Part shown: piece by piece, positions 1 through 9,765 of the stretch
How positions within the stretch are numbered: position 1 is the stretch's first letter
Layout of the letters: each line of letters starts with the position of its first letter
Origin: Anniella stebbinsi
Lineage: Eukaryota; Chordata; Lepidosauria; Squamata; Anniellidae
DNA: 64,000 bases
NCBI GenBank assembly: GCA_029215795.1
Contig: JARDYH010000007.1
Span: forward strand, 65,340,763 to 65,404,762
Direction: 5' to 3'
Made by a program: the position numbers and the translations under genes
Notes under the pieces: model-generated
What the model was told of the DNA's origin: nothing
What the model saw: only the letters and a program-made list of their open reading frames with translations
Databases searched by the model: none

Positions 1-657
1 CCTGCTGTTCACCCTCCCATATACAATGCACACCTGCCAAATTTTGATTGTAAAGTCTTCAGGGCAGAAACCTGTAACTTAACATCCCAGTGCTTTCCAG
101 AGGCTTTTGCCTTTGCTAATATCAGACGCATCCCTCGTTCCTTCACCCCAGGAAGGGTTAATTTCAGAGCACGGAAGAGTAGGTGGCCCTGTGCTTCTGC
201 AGGACTCCTTGCCCCAAGTGCACCTCCTGATTGAAAGGAGCAAGCCCAGAGCAATAACTTATTCAGAGGTGCGACAGGCAGGCTCCGATCTGGACGGCTG
301 CTTTGGGCTCACATCTCTGTTCCTGTGGGACAGGTGAGCCACCTGAACTGCAGTCAAGGCAGCTCAGCCTTGTTTCCGGAGGACTCTTCTGCACGTCTTT
401 GCCTTGGGACTCTGTCATGCTCACCTGAGAACGGTTAAGATGTGAGCATTTTCTGTGTTTGTTCTGCCAGACAGACAGAGGCTTCAGTTCTAAACAGCCT
501 GTCTCTGGAACCACAATGGCGTGAAATTGACACACATTCAGCAGGTATACATACAACACCGCCTCATAATATTAGATAAAGGCAGAGACATTTTGGGGAT
601 GAGGGTGGGGGAATGGCACCCCCCTGGGCCAAAGGCCGCCCCTTCTCCCTAGCAAAG
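1..657. other. Gene-free stretch, no recognised repeat
   Basis: I see no splice-flanked open frame, RNA gene or repeat I recognise here. The open frames are short, overlap on both strands and match nothing I know. A purine-rich G tract lies near 600-630. Confidence 0.5.
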
Positions 658-703
658 GCAAGCTTTGGCTATGGGGCGGTATACAAATGCAATAAATAAA
701 AAT
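658..703 (+). repeat. L2-clade LINE 3' tail fragment
   Basis: The stretch carries the family's terminal motif (a 'gctttggctatggggcggta' block) followed by a variable spacer and an AATAAATAAA run. The same motif closes the longer L2 copies at 6325-6727 and 39750-41086, so this is a heavily 5'-truncated insertion on the plus strand. Confidence 0.7.
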
Positions 704-771
704 CAAAGCTGGAGTGTGAGGGTAGCACATCCCAGTCTGCAACACTAGCAAAACCAGGAGCAGGGCAGTGT

Positions 772-872
772 GGCCTGCCTTCAGAGGCTGTTGGACTGCA
801 ACTCCCATCAACCCAAGCCAGCCTAGCCAATGGTGAAGGATGGTGGGCTTTAGAGTCATTGGAGGGCCACAT
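772..872. repeat. Palindromic interspersed repeat (family C)
   Basis: An imperfect palindrome is built around the phrase 'ttggactgcaactcccatca', with its complement later in the unit ('gatggtgggctttagagtca'). The same unit recurs at 24290-24412, 26393-26480, 27655-27742, 36660-36780, 49765-49835, 58945-59030 and 62655-62760. Its short length and palindromic layout suggest a non-autonomous DNA transposon; the superfamily is not determined. Confidence 0.6.
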
Positions 873-1149
873 GTCCCTAGAGCGAAAAGACGTTCAAGTA
901 CTGGGGGCTGGGAAAGACCCCCCACCCCAAACCCTGGAGGTGTATAATGCAGCTTCATGAGTCCACTGAGTTGTGGAAACTATAACCCTTGCCTCTCAGT
1001 GATACTCAGGGCCTTGGCAGGGAAGGTGGAGTTGGTTAGGCCTCCCAGATTTCCACAGGCTCTTCGATCAAGATCTGTAAAAAAATAAAATGCACAAACG
1101 TTGCCTACCATTGACAGTTGCCGTTTTTGGTGGGCCCCTGGGGAGACAC

Positions 1150-1720
1150 GCTCAGTGGCTCCCCTCCCTGGGTGAGTCCACCTTCTCGCCTCATTATTGC
1201 CAGCTGCTCTTGTGTCTCCTCTTCATCCTCATGGCTCCCACTTGCTTGCTTGACATGCAGAGAGCCAGGGAGCAAGGAGGCCGCAGCTCCAAGTTACAGG
1301 AAGCCAGATTCCAGCTGGACATCAGGAAAAACTTCTTGACTGTTAGAGCAGTATGACAATGGAACCAATGACCTAGGGAGGTGGTGGGCTCTCCCACATT
1401 GGAGGCCTTCAAGAGGCAGCTGGACAACCATCTGTCAGGGATGCTTTAAGGTGGATTCCTGCATTGAGCAGGGGGTTGGACTCGATGGCCTTAGAGGCCC
1501 CTTCCAACTTTACTATTCTATGATTCTATGATCTTCTCCTCTTTCCTTCTCTCCACCAACATTGTCTGTGCTAGAGCTAGAGGCAGGTGAACAAGCAGGT
1601 TGCAATGAGGAAGAGCAAGTCCCGGGGTTTTCTGTCAATGGGCCCTGTTGTGGGGTGGGCCTTTGGCAGGTGCCCAGCTATACCTCCCCTTGACGCTGGC
1701 TCTGGCTAATGGTGGCTAGG
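1150..1720 (+). repeat. Unclassified repeat split by a CR1 insertion
   Basis: The left part (about 1180-1284) and right part (about 1531-1720) together match the contiguous sequence at 13080-13400. Shared phrases include 'ccagctgctct', 'cttgcttgaca.gcagagag' and 'cattgtctg'. In this copy the two parts are separated by a CR1 3' end. The class is unknown. An open frame across the left part has no recognisable domain and I do not call it a gene. Confidence 0.55.
1285..1530 (+). mobile_element. CR1 LINE 3' end
   Basis: This is a 5'-truncated CR1 non-LTR retrotransposon fragment of about 246 bp. It matches the copies at 7498-7683 and 32780-33020 closely, and ends in the CR1 terminus 'ttctatgattctatg' with no poly(A), as CR1 does. 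It interrupts the unclassified repeat that is uninterrupted at 13080-13400, so it inserted later than that repeat. Confidence 0.88.
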
Positions 1721-2236
1721 ACCTGCAAGGAAAGCACAGGGCAATGTGACTCCACCTCCACGACACCCACATCACACAACACGGAAGCTGCCCATGACGA
1801 ATGAAGACTACCTGTACTGGAGACCTACCTCCAGGTAAGTAGAGAGGGGCATTCAATCACAAAGGCTTCGAGCTGCTTCAATTCTGAATTTCCATTTCTT
1901 GGAAGCTACGGCAGCACTGCCCAACCTAGTGCTTTCTAGGTGATTTGGACTACAACTCCCATCATCCCAAGTCATATGGAGAGACATCAGCATATGGAGA
2001 GACATCAGCAATGCAAAGTGGGAAAACACAGTTGGAGACCGAAGTCACAGACTCAGCGTTGGACTTGGAACTAAGGGAGGTGATTCAGTCACTTGCTAAC
2101 CTGGTTCTACTCGTCCCCGTGGGACCGTCCATCTCTGCTCTGGCTCTTTTTGGGTGAATGCCCCCATGCCATGGCACTGAGCAGAGACAAGGGAGGGCAT
2201 CAGCCAGCCACACGCCATGCCAAGGAGCAGCAGGTA

Positions 2237-2239
<3 letters not shown>
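1721..2239. other. Gene-free stretch with a family C fragment
   Basis: This stretch has no gene evidence. A short family C fragment lies near 1935-1972 ('ggactacaactcccatcatc'). A 13-bp phrase ('catatggagagac') is directly repeated at about 1974-2000. Confidence 0.45.
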
Positions 2240-2283
<44 letters not shown>

Positions 2284-2286
2284 CCT

Positions 2287-2363
<77 letters not shown>
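2240..2363. repeat. Compound (CT)n(CA)n microsatellite
   Basis: Two CT blocks are separated by a CCCTCCCTTCCC interruption and followed by a CA block. Long open frames on both strands here encode only Ser-Leu, Arg-Glu, Thr-His or Cys-Val dipeptides and are artefacts. Confidence 0.97.
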
Positions 2364-2366
<3 letters not shown>

Positions 2367-2473
2367 AAGGCAAAAGAAAGCAGAGCAGCAGGAGGTTGCT
2401 GAGATGCCAGATTAAAGAGAGGCATATGGACAGATAGACAGGGCTATCGTCAACACCAGGAAGCAGATACAAC

Positions 2474-2600
2474 AACATAAGAATTGCCTCACTGGATGAC
2501 ACCCAAGTGGGATCTGCCAAGCCTAGTATCCTGTTTCCAACTGTGGCCAGCAGTTCTATGCTGCCAGGAAGCCCACAAGCAGGATGTGGGTCAATGGGAA
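2474..2600 (-). mobile_element. CR1 LINE 3' fragment, antisense
   Basis: Reading the plus strand, 'aacataagaattgcctcact' followed by 'aggaagcccacaagcaggat' is the complement of a CR1 3' region. The better-preserved relatives are at 29498-29970 and 46540-46935. The copy is diverged and truncated. Confidence 0.65.
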
Positions 2601-2911
2601 TCCAATGAGTAAAGGCGGAGAAGAATGGAGCACAAAAGGAAGGAAAGTCAGACCATGGCAGTTGCCGTGCCATCGCTTGGTCTGAGAAAGGGTACGTGTA
2701 CGGAGGCATGGAAGGACAAGCAGAGAGAGAGAGGAACAGGCATGCTAAAAGGGCTAGAATGGGAGCATGGGTGGAAGACCCTGCAGAGCAGGGGTGGCGT
2801 ACTCTGGCTCTCCAGATGGTGTTGGACTTCACATCGCATGATGCCCAATGATCAGCAGCCTGTTCCTGGGGAAAGACCATGGCTTTGCCTGCAGAAAGCC
2901 CTGGGGCCAAT

Positions 2912-3039
2912 TTAGGTAGGGCTTGGAAGGCTCCTCTCTAAAGCCCTGGAGAGCCACCACTGCTGCCAGTCAGTGCTGACAATATGGAGTTAGATGGGCC
3001 AAGGGTCTGACTCAGTATAAAGCAGCTTCCTATGTTCCC
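2912..3039 (+). repeat. tRNA-derived SINE body, 5' truncated
   Basis: The stretch matches the body of the SINE at 7937-8135: 'aggtagggcttgg', then 'ccctggagagcca', then 'ctgactcagtataaagcagc' and a 'ttcctatgttcc' end. The tRNA-like promoter half is missing. Confidence 0.7.
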
Positions 3040-3894
3040 ATGATGATGGGCATTGTAGTCCAACATCACCTGGGAGGCCACTGCTGCTGAAGAGGTATCG
3101 AACCCGCTCCCTTTGGCAATAGGGCTCCCTCTGTGTAAGCAATTGGCCCTAGAGAATCCCAGCTGGAAGAGATGTTTGAAGGTGATTCGTCGTATCAGCC
3201 AAATGGAGCAGCTACATGCCAAGGTGGTCTACCTCTGAACACCAGATGCTAGGGAGCAACAAGAGGGATGGAGATCATTCCCCTCATTCCCTGACTCCAA
3301 GCTTCCAGGAGGCCTTTAGCTGACCTCTCTTGGAAGCAGAACACTGGGCTAGATGGTCTGACTTTGCAAATAATTCCTTTTGTTCTTCGCTGGAAGGAGG
3401 GAGGGGGGAGAAGAGAGAATCTCCCTGAAACGTATCTAGATGGAGCTGTCTCTGCAGCTAACGGCACTCCCATCAGCACTGGCATCTTCACCACTGTCCC
3501 TCCCTGCGGTAACAGACTCCTTGTGGCCCAGCATAGAGAGATATCCATTTCCCAGACACTTTGCCTTGAAATCTGGTAATAAGTGCAGTGGTCCGGAATA
3601 ATGACCTGCCAGTATTTCATCTGCACGCTTCCATTGTGTGCGAGAGCTCAGACATGTCCTGGCCCTGTTTCTCCCCCCAGAGCCTGGAGGTCTCCTACCC
3701 CAACCTGGGCATGGCCATTGGATCTTAATGGCACTCAGGCCCCATCTTGGGGGTTCAGGCATTGGGGACAGATAGGTATAACTAGATGTAAAGGGAGATG
3801 AGGCAAACAAAATGTCAGCAATTATTCAAAAACTGCAGGTAGCTATGCTAGTCCTTCGGGGTGGGGTAGGGCAGTCCAAAGTGATAGTGGGATC
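3040..3894. other. Gene-free stretch
   Basis: The only repeat I can name is a family C fragment near 3043-3075. A possible degenerate SINE or CR1 body lies near 3330-3360 ('aacactgggctagatggtct'). Open frames overlap on both strands and resemble nothing known. Confidence 0.4.
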
Positions 3895-4570
3895 ATAGCT
3901 CTTTATTAGGACCCATTCAAATGTCAGGAGGTAGTGAGCAAGCTTTCAAGTTTCACAGAACTCTTCATCAGCCTGGATGTTAAGGAACAAAAGGGAAGGA
4001 GAAGAGAGAAAGTTGTTTCAGAGCATGGTGGTGAAGTCCCCCACAATCTGCAGTCTGTAAGACGGAACACAGGAGGTTCTCTGCAGACTTAATTAGGCTC
4101 TGTGGTGGGCCGGGTGCAAACCCAGATCTCAGGATGCGTCAAGGGTTACCAGGAGAAAGAAGGAAGGGATGTTCCACCACTTTTAGAAATATAAAAGCTA
4201 GAAGTGACTTCATTCTGTCTCTGCCGCTAACCTGTGTGTTCCGATTAGTGCTAGAAACAGAGCTGAATAACGACAAGAGTTCTTTCTTCCAGTAGTAACC
4301 TCTGGAACAACCTGAAATCTGGCTTCCATGTAGCACTGTCTAATATCATTATATTTGCATAATGTCTCCTCCAGTCTGTCTTACCATGTGCAGACTGTAG
4401 GCTTTTCTCACTATATTCCGAATTATATCTTTCTCTCTTTTCCGTATGTGCATGAATGAATGTGCTCACGGATGCACTCAACAAGCATCCTGAAGAAGAG
4501 TTGTGGGGAACTCAAAAACTTGATCACTATTTGTCCTGATCAAAGGCATTACTCTATTGTTCCAATTGGA
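3895..4570. repeat. Repeat with long inverted ends (CTTCATCAG type)
   Basis: The left end ('gagcaagctttcaagtttca', then 'ctcttcatcag') is the approximate reverse complement of the right end near 4490-4565 ('ctgaagaagagttgtgggga', then 'ctcaaaaacttgatcac'). The ends are about 85 bp. A related unit with the same layout is at 15656-16115. The class is not determined: it could be a Penelope-like element, a MITE or two opposed fragments. Confidence 0.45.
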
Positions 4571-4706
4571 TCTTTAACCTTTATTCACAGGTACCAGAGC
4601 ATGGGTTTCTAATCTAGTGCTCTGCCCCTTTATAATTATTTCAATATAACCCATGCATGGTGGGGCTTGGTCAGTCTTCAATGCTGCTCTGATACTTATA
4701 GATTGG

Positions 4707-4933
4707 CAGAATTCGGACAACACAATAAGCAACTGGGGGGGGGGGGAGGAAACAATTGTCAGTTGTATTGACTATCGTGTCGTCCGAATGCTGCCATAGT
4801 CAACTCAGCGCTGATCCTAATCCACACCACAGTTGATTACTTATTACCATGTTGTGTGGGGAGTGCCCCCTAGATGAACAACTGTAAAGTGGATTATTAC
4901 CCCACCACTGACTATCGTGTTGTCCGAATTCAG
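4707..4933. mobile_element. Palindromic TIR element, family F, copy 1
   Basis: About 227 bp bounded by inverted ends, 'gaattcggacaacac' at the left and 'gtgttgtccgaattc' at the right. An internal copy of the right end ('gtgtcgtccgaat') lies near 4777-4790. A poly-G run of about 14 follows 'gcaact'. It is highly similar along its length to 28359-28585. I see no clear target duplication, so no superfamily is assigned. Confidence 0.7.
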
Positions 4934-5156
4934 CTATTTAGTCAAGCACTGGCTTTTGTTGTAGTAACATCTCTTACCCTGGAAGCTCTCCAAGGTCCTG
5001 TACCTTGAGCACCAGTGATTCCACTTTACTTTGCTTCCAGTTCGTCACCCTCTAGGACTTGTCCAGTTTCTCTGCAAGCCATAATAAGACGGGTACTGCA
5101 AAACAATTCCGCATAGCACTGGTTGTAAAAGAGAGGTTATGGTATTCCAGCATACC

Positions 5157-6319
5157 TGTCAGATGTCAAGTGTTTCATAGACAATTCACAAGGCCAGCAA
5201 ACCTTGTGAATTGTGAGTTGAAAGATTGACAATTGTTGTGAGAAAGTCTGTGTCTTTGTAACTTTATCATCTGTTGCTGTTTCTCAAGGGAGGTTTGCTA
5301 GCCAAGGCCTTGAGCTGGTGAGTTTCCTTGAGAACAAGAGAATGTTTGGAAAAGGTGGGGGCAATCTTGCAAGCTGTCTCTCACATGGTGTCGTCATCAA
5401 GAGGAAGTTGAACTGTGGTGCCCTGTTGGCACATGAGTTTGGGTTACAGGTCTAAGGTCCTGTCTGTCAAGTGGCTTAGAATAGCCAGTCTCCAGACTGT
5501 AAGAGGGAACGAGCAAAGGGGAGGACCTTTGCTAGGGATCATCAGTTCTATGCTTGCCATGAAACTCTTTGTGTTTGGGATTCTATCTGTTTAGAGATGT
5601 TAGATGCACTCTGTACATGCTCTGTTGCTATTTAGACTTAGAATTTCTAAAGAATGTTCCATGGAAAGTGCTCTGAGGCTTTTCATAGACTTCGACTTGC
5701 AGTTACTGTTCTAGATCATGTTCTATGGCCTGAGAGAAAGCTTTCCCTGCATGGAGCCAAAGTACGGGCACAGGGGAAGTTTCCTAGGTTGACTGTTGCT
5801 GTTCTGGATCATGTTCTATGGCCTGAGAGAAAGCTTTCCCTGCATGAAGCCAAAGTACGGGCACAGGGGAAGTTTCCTAAGTCGACCGTTGCTGTTCTGG
5901 ATTGTGTGTGTGACCTGTGAGAGAGCCTTTTCTCAGAGCCTTTGCTACAAGCAGAGGGGTTCCTGGGTCGATGTTCATTTCCCTGGCATCTTGCCTACTT
6001 GGATCAACTCAGTGCTTACTAGCAGACTGAGTGTAGTCTGTACAAGATGTATACTGTCTCTGCCGGTATTCAGGCACCCCTGTACTAAAGCTGTCCCTCA
6101 CTTCTCCCCCCGAGAGATTGCTGTTCTGGTTCGCATCAAGCCGTTTGAGCCTAAAGCTGTCTGGCTGTCATCAGCTTTACATGTATGTGTGTGGAAATGA
6201 AACCATTATGCTTGAATTCCATGTGACTTCACAAATAAAAGATTCTCACCATTGAGAGTATCTTGTCAGTTTGCCTAAGTTTGTGAGCAGAAAACTGGGG
6301 TTGGGCAAGAGTCACGACA
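5157..6319 (+). mobile_element. Solo LTR of an LTR retrotransposon or endogenous retrovirus
   Basis: The 1163-bp unit begins TGTC and ends GACA, a perfect 4-bp terminal inverted repeat of the TG...CA type. It is flanked by an exact 5-bp duplication, ATACC at 5152-5156 and 6320-6324. An AATAAA signal sits at 6234-6239, about 80 bp before the end, as expected for a short R-U5. The upstream part holds 93-bp tandem repeats like U3 enhancer arrays. No gag, pol or env sequence and no second LTR are present, so this is what remains after LTR-LTR recombination. The 5-bp duplication fits either Ty3/gypsy or an endogenous retrovirus; the sequence alone does not decide. Confidence 0.72.
5702..5980 (+). 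repeat. 93-bp tandem repeat inside the LTR
   Basis: Units start at 5702, 5795 and 5888, an exact 93-bp period. The first two are nearly identical and the third decays after about 25 bp but keeps alignable blocks to about 5975. Because 93 is divisible by three, an open frame runs through and repeats a 31-residue phrase. That is a consequence of the period, not evidence of a protein. Confidence 0.88.
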
Positions 6320-6324
6320 ATACC

Positions 6325-6727
6325 TTCTTCGTGAGCCCCTGCCAAAGGAAGTGAGGCAGGTGGCTACCAGGAGGAGGGCCTTCTCTGCTGTGGCACCCCG
6401 GCTGTGGAATGAGCTCCCTAGAGAGGTTCCCATGGCACCTTCATTATACTCTTTTACACGCCAGGTGAAGACCTTTTTATTTTCTCAGTACTTTAACAGT
6501 TTATCAGTTTAATTTCTAACTTTGTTGTTTTAAATCTGTATTTTAAATCTGTATTAGCTTTTGCATTGCTGCTTGGTTTTATCCTGCTTGTGTTCTTATG
6601 TTGTATTTTTATACTGTTGTTGTTTTATATTTTGAATGGTTTTTATGGTTTTAAGTTTTGTAAACCACCCAGAGAGCTTTGGCTATTGGGCGGTATAAAA
6701 ATACAATAAATAAATTAATTAAATAAA
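6325..6727 (+). mobile_element. L2-clade LINE 3' end with reverse transcriptase C-terminus
   Basis: The first part encodes a degraded match to the end of the L2 ORF2 seen at 39750-40859 (an 'AFSAVAPRLWNELP' type phrase, then 'RQVKTFLFSQYF'). A 3' UTR and the family terminus with an AATAAATAAATTAATT tail follow. The sequence after the tail (6727 onward) starts 'ataccttg', resembling 'atacctt' at its 5' edge, so a short target duplication is possible. The solo LTR abuts its 5' edge. Confidence 0.8.
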
Positions 6728-7497
6728 TACCTTGTGGGAATTGGAATCCAATTCTCCCATGCTCAAGACTTTATGTGCTCTCCCACACTAACTCAACATG
6801 TTGCTGAACATCTATCATCCTAGCATATATTAATTTCTCTCCTCCTCACTATCTCAGTCTACCCCCTGCTCTCATGGTCTCTCTCCTCATCCATCCATCC
6901 ATCTATATACATATGCATGTTATCCATTCAATTTAAAGCACTCACCCTGTCCATATCCACCATTCACATAAATCTTTTCAACATCTTCATTGCTGTGCGA
7001 TGGAAAATAATGAATGAGTATGTTAAGTAAGAATTGACGTCATGAAGGGTTTGAAAATGTGTGTTAGGACAATATCTGAAGGGAATATGCTAGCTAGGGC
7101 TGATGGGAACTGCAGTCCAACAACATCTGGAGTCCTCCTGTGTTAGGAGCTGGGTCATTATTCCCTACTCAGATCTCACTTCATCCCCCATTGTGACCTC
7201 AGTACCTCCCTCTCCCATATGTGGATGGAGATACTGGCCTATCTTACAGGGAAGTTGTAATCAGTGCTTGAGATGGAATGTGGCCCAAGGTTGTCAGGAC
7301 CAAACCAAGAATGAGAGAAGGCATCCTTCTCAGAGGAAGGTGCCCCTACCAGCCCCAGCATGTCCTGAGATGAAGGGTCTTCAGAATACTGCGAGAGACT
7401 CCTGAGGATTCTTCTGTTGGGAGAAGCCTGTGCCCCTGGCAGGAAGGGGACATATATGCTGTATGAATTTTAAGCATTGTCATGACCAAGTTCACAT
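6728..7497. other. Gene-free stretch
   Basis: This is AT-rich unique-looking sequence with a CCAT run near 6890 and a family C fragment near 7096-7136. The open frame across 7103-7405 has no recognisable domain. Confidence 0.4.
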
Positions 7498-7683
7498 ACT
7501 TCCTGACTGTTAGAGCAGTATGTCAATGGAACCCATGACTTAGGGAGGCCATGGGCTCTCCCACACTAGAGGCCTTCAAGAGGCAGCTGGACAACCATCT
7601 GTCAGGGATGCTTTAAGGTGGATTCCTGCATTGAGCAGGGGGTTGGACTTCATGGCTTTCCAACTCTACTCTTCCATGATACA
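7498..7683 (+). mobile_element. CR1 LINE 3' end
   Basis: From 'cttcctgactgttagagcag' to the last 'catgataca' the sequence follows the CR1 copies at 1285-1530 and 32780-33020, with a more decayed terminus. It is a plus-strand, 5'-truncated insertion. Confidence 0.85.
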
Positions 7684-7936
7684 ATACAAAACTAGCAGGA
7701 ATTTCAAACACCTTTTAGGAGCAACTGGAGGGTTTGGGGCTAACAAGCTCTGTGTGCGTGTTCCTGTGTCTCCAACGATATCAGTTCAGGCTATACTTTT
7801 GTAAACGGGTGATTTAAGACACTCCCTGTGCATAAAATGTCCTCTCCTCTCAATGAAACAGGTCCTGTAGAATAACAAAGGGGTGTGTGTGTGTGGGGGA
7901 CAACTGTGAACACTTATTTGTATTCATCTCTTCGTG

Positions 7937-8135
7937 GGGAGGGACCATAGCTCCATGACAGAGCCCCTGCTTTGCATACAAAAGGTCCCAGATTCAATCC
8001 TTGGTATCATCTCCAGGTAGGGCTTGGAGAGAATCCTGCCCAAATCCCTGGAGAGCCATGGCTGCCAGTCAGAGTCAACAACACTGGGCTAGATGGACCA
8101 AGGATCTGACTCAGGATAAGGCAGCTTCCTATGTT
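7937..8135 (+). repeat. tRNA-derived SINE (second family), near full length
   Basis: The head resembles a tRNA gene. An A-box-like stretch follows 'gggaccatagctc', and a B-box-like 'cccagattcaatcc' comes after 'ctgctttgcatacaaaaggt'. The body 'ctggagagcca' and the end 'ggcagcttcctatgttgc' follow. The same family appears truncated at 2912-3039 and antisense at 44613-44822 and 44955-45140. RNA polymerase III transcription is known for such SINEs; activity of this copy is not implied. Confidence 0.75.
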
Positions 8136-8416
8136 GCTAGCCTTCACCAGTCTGGTGCCCATGACCAGGGTTGATGGGAGCTGTATTCCAGGGCATAGCA
8201 GTGGGGAGGTCACCAGCTTGGGGGATGCTGCTGTAAAGGCCTGATACCACTTGGAGAACATGAAATCCATCTCTCCTTCCATCAATCTCCACATGCTCAT
8301 AATCGGTACTGACAGAGTAATGAATCCATCTGTGTGTCCGATCCAGGCCAATGGAGGGGTAAAGGGACAAGCGAGGTAGACCTCCTTCCCAGGGCGTGGT
8401 ACAAAGGTATTCCATG

Positions 8417-8536
8417 CAGCGATCTTTCTGAAGCTAAGCAGGTAGCAGGTAGTGCCTGGACAGGGGACCCCCTGGGAACCCCAAATATGCAGCCTTGAGT
8501 GCCAGGATGGATGAAAGGTGGGTCATAAATGCAGTC
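8417..8536 (+). repeat. 5S rRNA-derived SINE fragment
   Basis: The phrase 'ctgaagctaagcaggtagca' followed by 'ggggaccccctgggaa' aligns with the internal promoter half of vertebrate 5S rRNA (the 'gaagctaagcagggtcgggc' region and 'gggagaccgcctgggaa'). It runs into a LINE-like tail ('gaaaggtgggtcataaatgc'). A 5S gene would not carry that tail, so this is a 5S-derived SINE rather than a 5S gene or plain pseudogene. Confidence 0.7.
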
Positions 8537-8588
8537 TACAACATAAAAGAATTAGGCTGCAGGCTGGGCATTGTAGGGCTTTTTCCCC

Positions 8589-8764
8589 CTGTGTAAACAT
8601 GCATAGGATTGTGCCCTTATACGCATTTACTGTCTGTTCATGTGTTTTTATGTAAATTGTGTTTTAAAAAGCCTTGCGTACTATCTTTAATGGCTTTCCA
8701 ACTTTGTAAACTACTCAGAGGGCTTCAGCTATGGGGCAGTAGAGAAATGTAATTACTATTACAC
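8589..8764 (+). repeat. L2-clade LINE 3' tail, degenerate
   Basis: A 3' UTR-like T-rich stretch leads to 'tttgtaaactactcagaggg' and 'cttcagctatggggcagtag', a decayed version of the L2 terminus. The Sauria SINE begins immediately after it. Confidence 0.65.
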
Positions 8765-9006
8765 ACTGGAGAGCCAGTGTGGTGTAGTGGCTAAAGTGTT
8801 GGACTGGGAGTCAGGAGATCTGGGTTCTAGTCCCCACTCAGCCATGAAAACCTACTGGGTGACTTTGGGCCAGTCACAGACTCTCTCAGCCCAGCCTACC
8901 TCACAGGGTTGATGTTGTGCGGATAAAATGGAGAGGAGGAGAAGGATTATGTATGGTTCCTCGGAGGAAAAAAGGCAGGATATAAATACAATAATAAAAT
9001 AAATAA
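8765..9006 (+). repeat. Sauria SINE, full length
   Basis: The tRNA-like head is 'gccagtgtggtgtagtggct' (A box region) with a B box of 'ggttctagtcc'. The conserved body is 'gggtgactttgggccagtca', and the 3' end is 'aaaaaggcaggatataaata' plus an ATAAAATAAATAA tail. The tail is shared with a partner LINE that supplies the retrotransposition machinery in trans. This family is diagnostic of squamates. Confidence 0.92.
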
Positions 9007-9765
9007 ATAAAATAATTTATAAGGATAGAAAGATCTCCCCCCCACCCCATAATAGTAGAGTTTGGGATGAGGGGTGGGCGGAGTTATCCAACAAAAGTGA
9101 TTGGCATTAGAGTCCGAATCTTTTTTTTCAATTTATAGGCAAAATACATAGACTAGACAAAGGGAAGTACCTGACACGATGCCTAATCAATTGATGGCAT
9201 TTACTGCCATAAAAGGAAGTGGTGGTTGGTCAGGGCTGGGCCGTGGGCAGCAATGTGAGGAGAGCCACAGGACAAGCCGGTAGTCACAAGCACAGAGCAA
9301 AGCAGAGGAGAAACGGGAGACCATGCTGCTCCAGCAAGGCTCAGCCAGAATAGGAAACCCTTTTCTGCTCCTTCCTGCCCAGGAGGATCCAATGGCCAGT
9401 CTGAGTGGGTGGAGAGAGACCTGGTCCAGGCTCTGCAGCTCCAACACTGCCTGCAGTGCAGTGGCTCCCCACATGGGGGAGGTACACACCGACCCAGCAG
9501 CTCCTGACCTGGGCACACTGGCGCCACCATGGGTTTCAAGGGGGAGGGGGCAGGGCAAACACATGGAAGTGGACAGTCTTTCCAAAGCTATGATAGCTAT
9601 AAGGGGCTTCTGTGTTCGGAAGCAGTATGGGGGGGGGGGGCGGTCATTGCCTTCAGGTCTTTCTTCCGGGGCTCCCCGAGGTACATGGTTAGCCATCATT
9701 ATGAGAAACAAGACTCTGAACTCAATGGGTCTTTGATCTTCGTATTCCTTCCATTAGGCAGGGGG
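9007..9765. other. Gene-free stretch
   Basis: I recognise no repeat here. Several overlapping open frames lie at 9190-9740 on both strands, but none has splice signals or a known domain. A poly-G run is near 9629-9640. Confidence 0.4.

Noticed and set aside
2085..2437. Long open frames on both strands across 2.1-2.4 kb
   Set aside because: They encode only dipeptide runs from the CT and CA microsatellite.
5654..6200. Repetitive protein from the 93-bp repeats
   Set aside because: The frame is open because the period is divisible by three. The unit lies in an LTR and loses similarity in the third copy.
7937..8135. Genuine tRNA gene
   Set aside because: The A and B boxes are present, but the cloverleaf is degenerate and a SINE body follows. 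The same sequence is repeated elsewhere in the window.
8417..8536. Genuine 5S rRNA gene
   Set aside because: Only the internal promoter region matches, with many changes, and a LINE-like tail follows.
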